A stretch of 5,802 nt of DNA from Veillonella sp. (GTDB lineage Bacteria; Bacillota; Negativicutes; Veillonellales; Veillonellaceae), in the NCBI GenBank assembly GCA_019419725.1, contig DXZL01000041.1:5732-11533 (forward strand), in the 5' to 3' direction. The notes under the pieces were generated by a model that saw only the letters and a list, made by a program, of their open reading frames with translations, had not been told where the DNA came from and searched no databases. The position numbers and the translations under genes were made by a program. Positions within the stretch are counted from its first letter, which is position 1. Each line of letters starts with the position of its first letter. Of this stretch, positions 1 through 4,103 are shown in pieces.

Positions 1-45
1 TAGCTGATAGCTGATAGCTGATAGCTGATAGCTGATAGCTGATAG
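1..45. repeat. Heptanucleotide tandem repeat (TAGCTGA)6 plus TAG
   Basis: Six perfect copies of TAGCTGA are followed by a partial TAG at 43-45. The array begins at the first base of the window, so it probably extends further left and its true copy number is unknown. On the plus strand it carries stop codons in all three frames. On the minus strand all three frames are open and would read the same cyclic heptapeptide (S-A-I-S-Y-Q-L). The array ends 47 bp before the likely yedF start and its last bases overlap the best -35 candidate. A perfect short array of this kind is prone to slipped-strand copy-number change, but a function here is inference. Confidence 0.95.
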
Positions 46-70
46 GTAATACTTTTACAAAACATATAAT
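43..70 (+). promoter_or_regulatory. Candidate yedF promoter
   Basis: A perfect TATAAT lies at 65-70, and 16 bp upstream is a weak -35 match, TAGGTA at 43-48, whose first three bases are the end of the tandem repeat. Transcription would start near 77, giving a leader of about 15 nt that carries the ribosome binding site. A second TATAAT at 74-79 would start transcription inside the ribosome binding site and is less likely. The weak -35 limits confidence. Confidence 0.4.
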
Positions 71-92
71 GTATATAATATAGAGGTGTATG

Positions 93-692
93 ATGAGCAA
101 TACAAATGAATTAACTGTAGATGTACGTGGTAGCTTGTGTCCAAAACCTGTGATTGAAACTAAGAAGGTTAGCGATGCGAATCCAGATGCTGTTATTACT
201 ACTATTGTAGATAATGAAGTGAGTCGCGATAATGTAGAAAAGTTTGGCAAGTCTCGTGGTTATGGTGTGGCAATCCGCCAAGATGGTAAGGATTTCTACC
301 TCACTATGACGCCAAATGCAAATCCTGTTACAGAAGCGAGTTGCGAACCGATGAACTATGGTAACCGAGTTATCTTGATGACAAAAGATTATCTCGGTGA
401 AGGTAGTGAAGAGCTCGGTAGAAATTTGATGAAAACCTTCTGGGTGTGCATGGTAGAAGCTGATATAAAACCATCAAAGATCTATTTCATTAATAGCAGT
501 GTTAAGATGGTAACTAAGGATTCTGTTCATTTAGAAAATATTAAAAAACTAGCTGATCTTGGTGTTGAAATTGCAGCATGTGGCATTTGTCTCGATTACT
601 TTGGGGTAAAAGAAGAACTTGGCGTAGGTAGCATTACAAATATGTACGCTATTACGGACTCTATTCTTGGGGAGAATATAGTTAAGTTATAA
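93..692 (+). CDS. yedF: Selenium metabolism protein YedF (TusA-like plus DsrE-like domains)
   Basis: This is a 199-residue, two-domain protein of the YedF type. Residues 7-75 are a TusA/SirA-like domain with the signature C-P-K-P at 16-19; Cys16 is the expected sulfur or selenium carrier cysteine. Residues 90-199 are a DsrE-like domain with the conserved C-G-I-C-L-D-Y motif at 163-169. The family is associated with genomes that use selenium, where it is thought to handle reactive selenium or sulfur in the cytoplasm; its exact reaction is not established. Two ATG codons occur in tandem at 90 and 93. The binding site GAGGTG (83-88) leaves 1 nt before the first and 4 nt before the second, so 93 is preferred. 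The partner gene downstream, a putative Se/S carrier, supports the assignment. No in-frame TGA is present. Confidence 0.9.
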   Translation: MSNTNELTVDVRGSLCPKPVIETKKVSDANPDAVITTIVDNEVSRDNVEKFGKSRGYGVAIRQDGKDFYLTMTPNANPVTEASCEPMNYGNRVILMTKDYLGEGSEELGRNLMKTFWVCMVEADIKPSKIYFINSSVKMVTKDSVHLENIKKLADLGVEIAACGICLDYFGVKEELGVGSITNMYAITDSILGENIVKL

Positions 693-721
693 TTCTTAGC
701 ACTAGCATTTTAACTGACAGG

Positions 722-758
722 TTTAGACGGAACGTCTTAGCTTTAAACGGATCGTTAA
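722..758 (+). repeat. Two degenerate tandem mini-hairpins in the yedF/carrier gap
   Basis: The 111-bp gap between yedF and the next start holds two related units about 20 bp apart: TTTAGACGGAACGTCTTA (722-739) and TTTAAACGGATCGTTAA (742-758). Each is a small inverted repeat around a 3-nt centre: AGACG-GAA-CGTCT, and AACG-GAT-CGTT. Neither is followed by a T-run, so they are not intrinsic terminators. They could be processing or stability hairpins in a shared yedF-carrier mRNA, or a protein binding site. The role is unknown. Confidence 0.5.
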
Positions 759-790
759 TGTTATAACAATGGAATGGTATATGCTATGGT

Positions 791-800
791 AGGAGGTGAG
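791..800 (+). promoter_or_regulatory. Strong ribosome binding site fixing a TTG start
   Basis: AGGAGGTGAG is the most complete Shine-Dalgarno sequence in the window. It is spaced correctly for TTG at 804 and would be inside the coding region if either upstream ATG were used. It is the main reason for assigning a non-ATG start to the Se/S carrier gene. Confidence 0.85.
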
Positions 801-803
801 GCA

Positions 804-1061
804 TTGGAAAATAAAAAATTACTTGTCGTCTTTACGTCCTATTATTTTGGCGATAAAGCAGACAAGATACTAACAGAATTAGCGGTGCCTCATCAATTGA
901 TGGCTACACCTCCAGAGCTTTACGATATGTGTGGTTTATCTGTGCAAATAGATCCAAGTATTGTAGAGCAGGTTCAGACTATTTTAAAAGAACATAAGAT
1001 TAGTACATCTGGCCTCTTTTGGTATGAAAAAGGTGAGCTAGCTGTACCATATAAAGCCTAG
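804..1061 (+). CDS. Putative Se/S carrier-like protein (DUF3343)
   Basis: This 85-residue protein resembles the DUF3343 family, described as putative selenium/sulfur carrier proteins and often found beside yedF. Visible features are a hydrophobic first strand (L-L-V-V-F, 6-10), a T-P-P-E stretch at 35-38 and the conserved Cys43-Gly44 pair, with Cys43 the likely chalcogen-binding residue. The chosen start is TTG at 804 because a near-ideal binding site, AGGAGGTGAG (791-800), sits 7 nt upstream counted from AGGAGG. Upstream in-frame ATGs at 774 and 786 would place this binding site inside the gene and have no comparable site of their own. It is probably co-transcribed with yedF, since no terminator lies between them. 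The stop codon at 1059-1061 lies inside the left arm of the terminator stem. Biochemical function is not established. Confidence 0.8.
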   Translation: MENKKLLVVFTSYYFGDKADKILTELAVPHQLMATPPELYDMCGLSVQIDPSIVEQVQTILKEHKISTSGLFWYEKGELAVPYKA

Positions 1062-1090
1062 ACATCGTCTAGGCTTTTTCTTGTTTTTTA
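1053..1090 (+). terminator. Intrinsic terminator after the Se/S carrier gene
   Basis: AAAGCCTAGAC (1053-1063) pairs perfectly with GTCTAGGCTTT (1067-1077) around the 3-nt loop ATC. It is followed by a T-rich tail (T-run 1075-1079, then CTTGTTTTTTA). The stem starts in the last sense codons of the upstream gene, so the stop codon TAG is part of the left arm. It closes the yedF-carrier unit. Confidence 0.93.
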
Positions 1091-1134
1091 TTAAAATTTT
1101 CATTCTTCTGTAATTTAACGGCTAACTATGGTAC

Positions 1135-1140
1135 TATAAA
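1135..1140 (+). promoter_or_regulatory. Candidate -10 element of the nitroreductase gene
   Basis: TATAAA at 1135-1140 lies 34 bp before the ATG, in the only spacer after the preceding terminator. No good -35 is visible at 16-18 bp; TTTAAC at 1114-1119 has a 15-bp spacer. The nitroreductase gene must have its own promoter here because a strong terminator precedes it. Confidence 0.4.
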
Positions 1141-1144
1141 TATA

Positions 1145-1159
1145 TGATATTTTTTATCA
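1145..1159 (+). promoter_or_regulatory. Fur-family-like palindrome in the nitroreductase leader
   Basis: TGATATTTTTTATCA matches the 7-1-7 Fur-type consensus TGATAAT-N-ATTATCA at 12 of 14 defined positions. It also forms part of a 6-bp inverted repeat ATGATA-5-TATCAT (1144-1160). It sits between the candidate -10 and the ribosome binding site, a position where a bound repressor would block transcription. AT-rich DNA produces such matches by chance fairly often, so regulation by Fur or a relative is a hypothesis. Confidence 0.35.
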
Positions 1160-1173
1160 TTATGGAGGTATAT

Positions 1174-1884
1174 ATGAGCAAGTATGAAATAGAAAATGTA
1201 AAATTAACAGCCCCTAAATTGGATCGTAACGATTTAGAGTACGCTATGACCTATCGCTATGCTTGTAAGAAGTTTGATAGCAATAAGACAATCTCTGAAG
1301 AAGACTGGAATGCTATTTTAAGAGCAGCTCGTTTGGCACCTACATCCCTTGGTTTTGAGCCTTTTGAATTGCTAGTTATTCAAAATCCAGAAATTCGGGA
1401 AAAAATGAAAGCTCATGGCTGGGGGATTTTAGCAGGTATTGAAGCAAGTCATTTTGTGGTATTCTTAACACGTAAAAAGGTAGATTTAGAATTTGATTCT
1501 CCCTATGTACGTTATATTCAAGAAGAGGTTAAACAATTACCTGCTGAAGTAGATGCTATTTATAAAGAAAAATATGCTCAATTTACTACAAGTGATTATA
1601 AAACATTTGAGTCTGAACGTGCTGCTTTTGATTGGGCCTCTAAACAAGCGTATATCGTTATGGCGAATATGATGACTATGGCAGCGTATGAAGGCTTAGA
1701 TTCTTGTCCATTAGAAGGCTTCAATCAAGATGACATGACAGAACTCTTAGGTGATGAACTTGGCCTATTCGATACTAAACACTTTGGCATAGCTGTAATG
1801 GCTGCCTTTGGTTACCGAGACGAAGAACCACATCGTAATAAAACGCGCCGTACTTTAGACGAAATTGTAACAGTAGTTGAGTAG
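1174..1884 (+). CDS. Nitroreductase family NAD(P)H-dependent oxidoreductase (NfsB-like)
   Basis: This 236-residue protein has the layout of oxygen-insensitive FMN nitroreductases such as NfsB (about 217 residues). Residues 27-35 hold the N-terminal R-x-x-x-K-K-F FMN-phosphate motif. Residues 55-64 hold A-P-T-S and a variant of the usual Q-P-W (here E-P-F). The central stretch ending in A-Y-E-G-L-D-S-C-P-L-E-G-F corresponds to the NfsB core. A basic C-terminal R-x-K-T-R-R segment completes the family pattern. Such enzymes act in the cytoplasm as FMN dimers and reduce quinones, nitroaromatics or related compounds with NAD(P)H; the natural substrate cannot be read from sequence. ATG at 1174 is chosen over 1144 because GGAGG (1164-1168) is 5 nt upstream of it. 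It stands alone between a terminator and a 152-bp spacer. A Fur-like palindrome in the leader hints at metal- or stress-linked control. Confidence 0.88.
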   Translation: MSKYEIENVKLTAPKLDRNDLEYAMTYRYACKKFDSNKTISEEDWNAILRAARLAPTSLGFEPFELLVIQNPEIREKMKAHGWGILAGIEASHFVVFLTRKKVDLEFDSPYVRYIQEEVKQLPAEVDAIYKEKYAQFTTSDYKTFESERAAFDWASKQAYIVMANMMTMAAYEGLDSCPLEGFNQDDMTELLGDELGLFDTKHFGIAVMAAFGYRDEEPHRNKTRRTLDEIVTVVE

Positions 1885-1925
1885 ATCATATATGTAGAAC
1901 TAAATCGAAATTCTTCATTTAATCT

Positions 1926-1966
1926 TTAGAATTGAATGCTATATTATAAATATACAATGATTCTAA
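1926..1966. repeat. Nested inverted repeats in the nitroreductase/glsB-like spacer
   Basis: The 152-bp spacer 1885-2036 holds an outer 7-bp inverted repeat TTAGAAT (1926-1932)/ATTCTAA (1960-1966) and, nearly concentric with it, an inner repeat TATATT-ATA-AATATA (1940-1954). A further AATTCT (1909-1914) could compete for pairing with AGAATT (1928-1933). No T-run follows, so it is at best a poor terminator. It may be an operator or promoter-proximal structure for the downstream membrane-protein gene. I see no other clear signal in this spacer. Confidence 0.4.
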
Positions 1967-2036
1967 AATATTTATAAAAACTGCATTATTTGATAGGATT
2001 TATGAATATTTTGATTGAATAGGAAGGAGTGATTGT

Positions 2037-2276
2037 ATGTTATGGTCAATTATTGTTGGTGGTTTTATCGGGTTCCTAGCTGGTGCCATCACTAACAAAG
2101 GCGGTGCAATGGGCGTTATCGCTAACGTTGTTGCTGGTTTAATTGGCTCGTCCGTAGGTCAGTCCCTATTTGGTACTTGGGGTCCTAGCTTAGCAGGAAT
2201 GTCCTTAATTCCATCTGTATTGGGTGCAGTAATTGTTGTTGCTGTAGTCTCATTTTTCTTCGGAAAAAAAGGATAG
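2037..2276 (+). CDS. GlsB/YeaQ/YmgE family small membrane protein
   Basis: This 79-residue, strongly hydrophobic, glycine-rich protein fits the transglycosylase-associated (GlsB/YeaQ/YmgE) family, usually about 80 residues. Three membrane segments are visible, roughly at residues 3-20, 24-46 and 54-75. The short polar N-K-G-G turn after the first segment and the G-K-K-G end are typical of the family. It should sit in the cytoplasmic membrane; members are induced by general or envelope stress, but the molecular function is not known. ATG at 2037 follows AAGGAG (2024-2029) with 7 nt spacing. The next gene, 65 bp downstream in the same direction, encodes a CsbD-like protein, another small stress-associated family, so the two are likely expressed together. 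Confidence 0.85.
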   Translation: MLWSIIVGGFIGFLAGAITNKGGAMGVIANVVAGLIGSSVGQSLFGTWGPSLAGMSLIPSVLGAVIVVAVVSFFFGKKG

Positions 2277-2285
2277 CCCTTTACT

Positions 2286-2304
2286 TATAAAAGTAGATTT
2301 TATA
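2286..2304 (+). repeat. AT-only inverted repeat between the glsB-like and csbD-like genes
   Basis: TATAAAA (2286-2292) and TTTTATA (2298-2304) form a 7-bp A/T stem around GTAGA. It lacks GC pairs and a T-tail, so it is unlikely to terminate transcription. It may be a weak internal promoter region or a chance AT-rich palindrome. Confidence 0.3.
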
Positions 2305-2341
2305 TGGTTAAACGTGATTTTACATGAAAGGAGTCACAATT

Positions 2342-2578
2342 ATGGCATTAGATGATAAATTAGATCAAGTTAAAGGTGCAGTAAAAGAAAATGTTGGCAA
2401 ATTAACTGATGACAAACAAATGGAAGCAGAAGGCGTTGTTGAAAATACAGTAGCAAAAGTAAAAGACGCTGCTAATGATATTGCAGATGATGTTAAGAAA
2501 GCTGCAGATGATGCTAAAGATGCTGTAGAAGGTGCGATTAGTGGCCTTAAAAATGCATTGGGCAATGATGACAAATAA
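2342..2578 (+). CDS. CsbD family stress protein
   Basis: This 78-residue, highly charged protein has a CsbD-like N-terminal half: V-K-G-A-V-K-E-N-V-G-K-L-T-D-D at about 10-24, followed by E-A-E-G and V-E-N. The second half (about 41-71) is a run of Ala, Asp, Lys and Val with heptad-like spacing (A-A-x-D-I-A-D-D-V-K-K), resembling the amphipathic helices of LEA-like proteins. It has no signal peptide or membrane segment, so a cytoplasmic, possibly partly disordered protein is expected. Family members are general-stress proteins of unknown mechanism. ATG at 2342 is preferred over 2324 because AAAGGAG (2327-2333) lies 8 nt upstream. It is probably in one unit with the preceding membrane-protein gene and ends at a strong bidirectional terminator. 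Confidence 0.85.
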   Translation: MALDDKLDQVKGAVKENVGKLTDDKQMEAEGVVENTVAKVKDAANDIADDVKKAADDAKDAVEGAISGLKNALGNDDK

Positions 2579-2605
2579 AATTAAATAAAAGCTTTTTGTA
2601 GCATT

Positions 2606-2642
2606 AAAAAAACCAGTAAATCGTTCGATTTACTGGTTTTTT
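2606..2642. terminator. Bidirectional terminator between csbD-like gene and ychF
   Basis: AAAAAACCAGTAAATC (2607-2622) pairs perfectly with GATTTACTGGTTTTTT (2627-2642) around GTTC. The A-run on the left (2606-2612) and T-run on the right (2637-2642) give a U-tail in both directions. It therefore serves both the plus-strand csbD-like gene and the converging minus-strand ychF gene. Confidence 0.95.
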
Positions 2643-2656
2643 GTTATTAATTTGTA

Positions 2657-3763
2657 TTATACGTTGAAGCGGAAGTGTGTTACATCGCCGTCTTTCATAA
2701 CGTAGTCTTTGCCTTCTAGGCGTACAAGACCTTTTTCTTTAGCCGCATTTTGGCTACCGCAAGCTTGTAAGTCATCGAAGGATACAATTTCAGCACGGAT
2801 GAAGCCTTTTTCTATATCGGAGTGGATTTTACCAGCCGCTTGAGGTGCTTTTGTGCCGTTTACGATTGTCCAAGCACGAGCTTCCATTTCGCCAGCTGTG
2901 AAGTAGTTGATAAGACCTAAGAGTGCATAACTTGCCTTGATAAGTTTAGTTAAGCCAGATTCTTCAAGGCCAAGATCTTCAAGGAATGCAGCGGATTCTT
3001 CTTCAGATAACTCTGCAATTTCGGACTCGATACGAGCAGAAACAACAACGATGCCAGCGCCTTCGCTTTTCGCATATTCCTCAACGCGTTTTACATATTC
3101 ATTACCGGAGTAATCAGATACTTCATCTTCAGAAATGTTAGCTACATAAAGAGATGGTTTTGCTGTAAGCAATGTTAACTCTTTGATCATTTCTAATTCT
3201 TCTTCTTCGAGACCTTGTGCACGAACTGGTTTTGCTTCACCTAAACCTTCGATGATGCGTTCCAGCAATGGTAACTCCGCACGCGCATCTTTGTCGCCGG
3301 ATTTAGCGATTTTTTCAATACGTTGTTTACGTTTTTCAACGGACTCAAGGTCTGCAAGGCAAAGTTCAGTATTGATGATTTCGATGTCGCGGATTGGATC
3401 GATAGAACCTGCAACATGAGTGATGTTAGGATCCTCGAAGCAACGGATAACTTGAGCAATGGCGTCTACTTGGCGGATGTGGCTAAGGAATTTATTGCCT
3501 AAACCTTCGCCTTTGGATGCGCCTTCTACGAGGCCTGCAATATCTACAAAGCGCATAGCTGCAGGAAGGATGCGTTTGGAGCCGAACATTTCAGCCAATA
3601 CAGCTAAACGATTGTCTGGAACATCAACGACACCTACGTTTGGCTCGATTGTACAGAATGGATAGTTGGCAGCTTCAGCGCCTGCTTTTGTAATAGCGTT
3701 GAATAATGTACTTTTACCAACATTTGGAAGGCCTACGATGCCTACTTCTAAATTTGTGCTCAT
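2657..3763 (-). CDS. ychF: Redox-regulated ATPase YchF (Obg-family, OLA1-like)
   Basis: This 368-residue protein matches the usual YchF length of about 363-366. Motifs in order: the P-loop G-L-P-N-V-G-K-S-T at 11-19; the G3 motif D-I-A-G-L at 74-78, with Leu78 in place of catalytic Gln; the degenerate G4 motif N-I-S-E at 209-212, which replaces N-K-x-D and explains the family's preference for ATP over GTP; and S-A at 242-243. A C-terminal TGS domain follows and the protein ends F-R-F-N-V. YchF is a conserved cytoplasmic, ribosome-associated ATPase implicated in translation and oxidative-stress response. The start has AAAGGTGG (3768-3775, minus strand) 4 nt upstream. It is monocistronic here, with a promoter and an upstream hairpin terminator of its own. 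All key residues are present. Confidence 0.96.
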   Translation of the reverse strand: MSTNLEVGIVGLPNVGKSTLFNAITKAGAEAANYPFCTIEPNVGVVDVPDNRLAVLAEMFGSKRILPAAMRFVDIAGLVEGASKGEGLGNKFLSHIRQVDAIAQVIRCFEDPNITHVAGSIDPIRDIEIINTELCLADLESVEKRKQRIEKIAKSGDKDARAELPLLERIIEGLGEAKPVRAQGLEEEELEMIKELTLLTAKPSLYVANISEDEVSDYSGNEYVKRVEEYAKSEGAGIVVVSARIESEIAELSEEESAAFLEDLGLEESGLTKLIKASYALLGLINYFTAGEMEARAWTIVNGTKAPQAAGKIHSDIEKGFIRAEIVSFDDLQACGSQNAAKEKGLVRLEGKDYVMKDGDVTHFRFNV

Positions 3764-3834
3764 GGTACCACCTTTTATTAACTAATTGATTTCGTTCTTT
3801 GTGAAAGCTTCCGTAGAAACTCTATCAAATAAAT

Positions 3835-3840
3835 ATTATA
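3835..3840 (-). promoter_or_regulatory. -10 element of the likely ychF promoter
   Basis: A perfect minus-strand TATAAT is at 3840-3835, with a weak -35 candidate TACAAA (3864-3859) 18 bp upstream. Transcription would start near 3828, giving a leader of about 65 nt before the ychF ATG. It lies just downstream of the minus-strand T6 hairpin, as expected for an independently started gene. Confidence 0.5.
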
Positions 3841-3865
3841 TCATATAGATGCTATAAATTTGTAC

Positions 3866-3911
3866 TAAAAAAGTGACACTACTAGTCACATTGGTGACTA
3901 GTAGTGTCACT
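3866..3911 (-). terminator. Perfect 18-bp hairpin with minus-strand U-tail
   Basis: AGTGACACTACTAGTCAC (3872-3889) and GTGACTAGTAGTGTCACT (3894-3911) pair without mismatch around the 4-nt loop ATTG. On the minus strand the stem is followed immediately by TTTTTT (3871-3866, read in reverse), the pattern of an intrinsic terminator. On the plus strand it is followed by AAATCCC, so it does not terminate in that direction. It would stop transcripts entering ychF from the ddh side. ddh already has a terminator at 4064-4095, so this is either a backup or the end of a separate minus-strand transcript. Confidence 0.85.
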
Positions 3912-3918
3912 AAATCCC

Positions 3919-3947
3919 TTTACATAGAAATCGACAAATTATATATT
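3919..3947 (+). promoter_or_regulatory. Plus-strand promoter of the candidate small RNA
   Basis: TTTACA (3919-3924) and TATATT (3942-3947) are separated by exactly 17 bp, each a good match to the housekeeping -35 and -10 elements. The predicted start is about 3954, the first base of the closing helix of the structured segment downstream. No plus-strand protein gene lies in reach, which points to a non-coding product. Confidence 0.6.
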
Positions 3948-4045
3948 GATGTCGAGGCTTCTAGATGTGTCAGGTCACATTTTCAAATTAGTAAGAGATG
4001 TGAGAGCTGATGCCGGAAAACATCTACGCCTCACTTCTTCTAAGT

Positions 4046-4054
4046 AGTATACCA
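4046..4054 (-). promoter_or_regulatory. Possible antisense extended -10 promoter
   Basis: Read on the minus strand, TGGTATACT (4054-4046) is an extended -10 element. The -35 region at 17 bp (TGGGAT, inside the terminator stem) is poor. If active, it would produce a minus-strand RNA starting near 4039 and ending at the T6 hairpin (3866-3911), fully antisense to the structured part of the plus-strand candidate RNA. Confidence 0.25.
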
Positions 4055-4063
4055 TAGAAGTAG

Positions 4064-4098
4064 ATAAAATCCCACACATTAGTGTGGGATTTTATTTT
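4064..4098. terminator. Terminator shared by ddh (minus) and the candidate small RNA (plus)
   Basis: ATAAAATCCCACAC (4064-4077) pairs perfectly with GTGTGGGATTTTAT (4082-4095) around ATTA. The plus-strand side continues into a T-rich tail (TTTTATTTTG); the minus-strand side reads GATTTTATCT after the stem. It starts 9 bp beyond the ddh stop codon, so it terminates ddh, and the better U-tail on the plus strand can also end the candidate small RNA. Confidence 0.88.
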
Positions 4099-4103
4099 GT
4101 GTC

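Larger units (their letters stand above)
3954..4098 (+). ncRNA. Candidate structured small RNA of unknown family
   Basis: The segment begins at a predicted start site and ends at an intrinsic terminator, about 145 nt in all. Pairing seen: GAGGC (3954-3958) with GCCTC (4028-4032); TAGATGT (3962-3968) with ACATCTA (4020-4026); TCAG (3970-3973) with CTGA (4007-4010); and TCACAT (3975-3980) with ATGTGA (3998-4003). These form one long interrupted hairpin with small asymmetric loops. A 9-nt strand TGCCGGAAA (4011-4019) is left unpaired, and its GAAA could pair with TTTC (3981-3984) in the apical loop as a pseudoknot. ACTTCT (4033-4038) can pair with AGAAGT (4056-4061) before the terminator stem. 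I recognise no known riboswitch, SRP, 6S or tmRNA consensus. Being a stand-alone RNA is inferred from promoter, fold and terminator; conservation is untested. Confidence 0.5.

Noticed and set aside
1..65. Minus-strand frame starting at ATG 65-63 and running open through the heptad repeat
   Set aside because: It has no ribosome binding site, runs off the window, and openness is an automatic property of the repeat on that strand.
2365..2574. Minus-strand open frame opposite the csbD-like gene
   Set aside because: It is a Ser/Ala/Leu-rich shadow of the Ala/Asp/Lys-rich sense gene, with no start signals.
3764..3775. GGTGGTACC before the ychF start resembles the T-box core sequence
   Set aside because: It directly abuts the ATG and doubles as the ribosome binding site; the GCG that should follow, the terminator and the rest of a T-box leader are absent.
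3954..4034. Similarity of GTCAGGTC and CCGGAA words to SRP RNA helix 8
   Set aside because: The two words are 30 bases apart and the required GGAAGGAAGCAG-type loop is missing.
4010..4057. Plus-strand 15-codon open frame (ATG CCG GAA ... TAG) inside the candidate small RNA
   Set aside because: There is only a weak GAGAG upstream and the frame runs through paired RNA helices; nothing supports translation.
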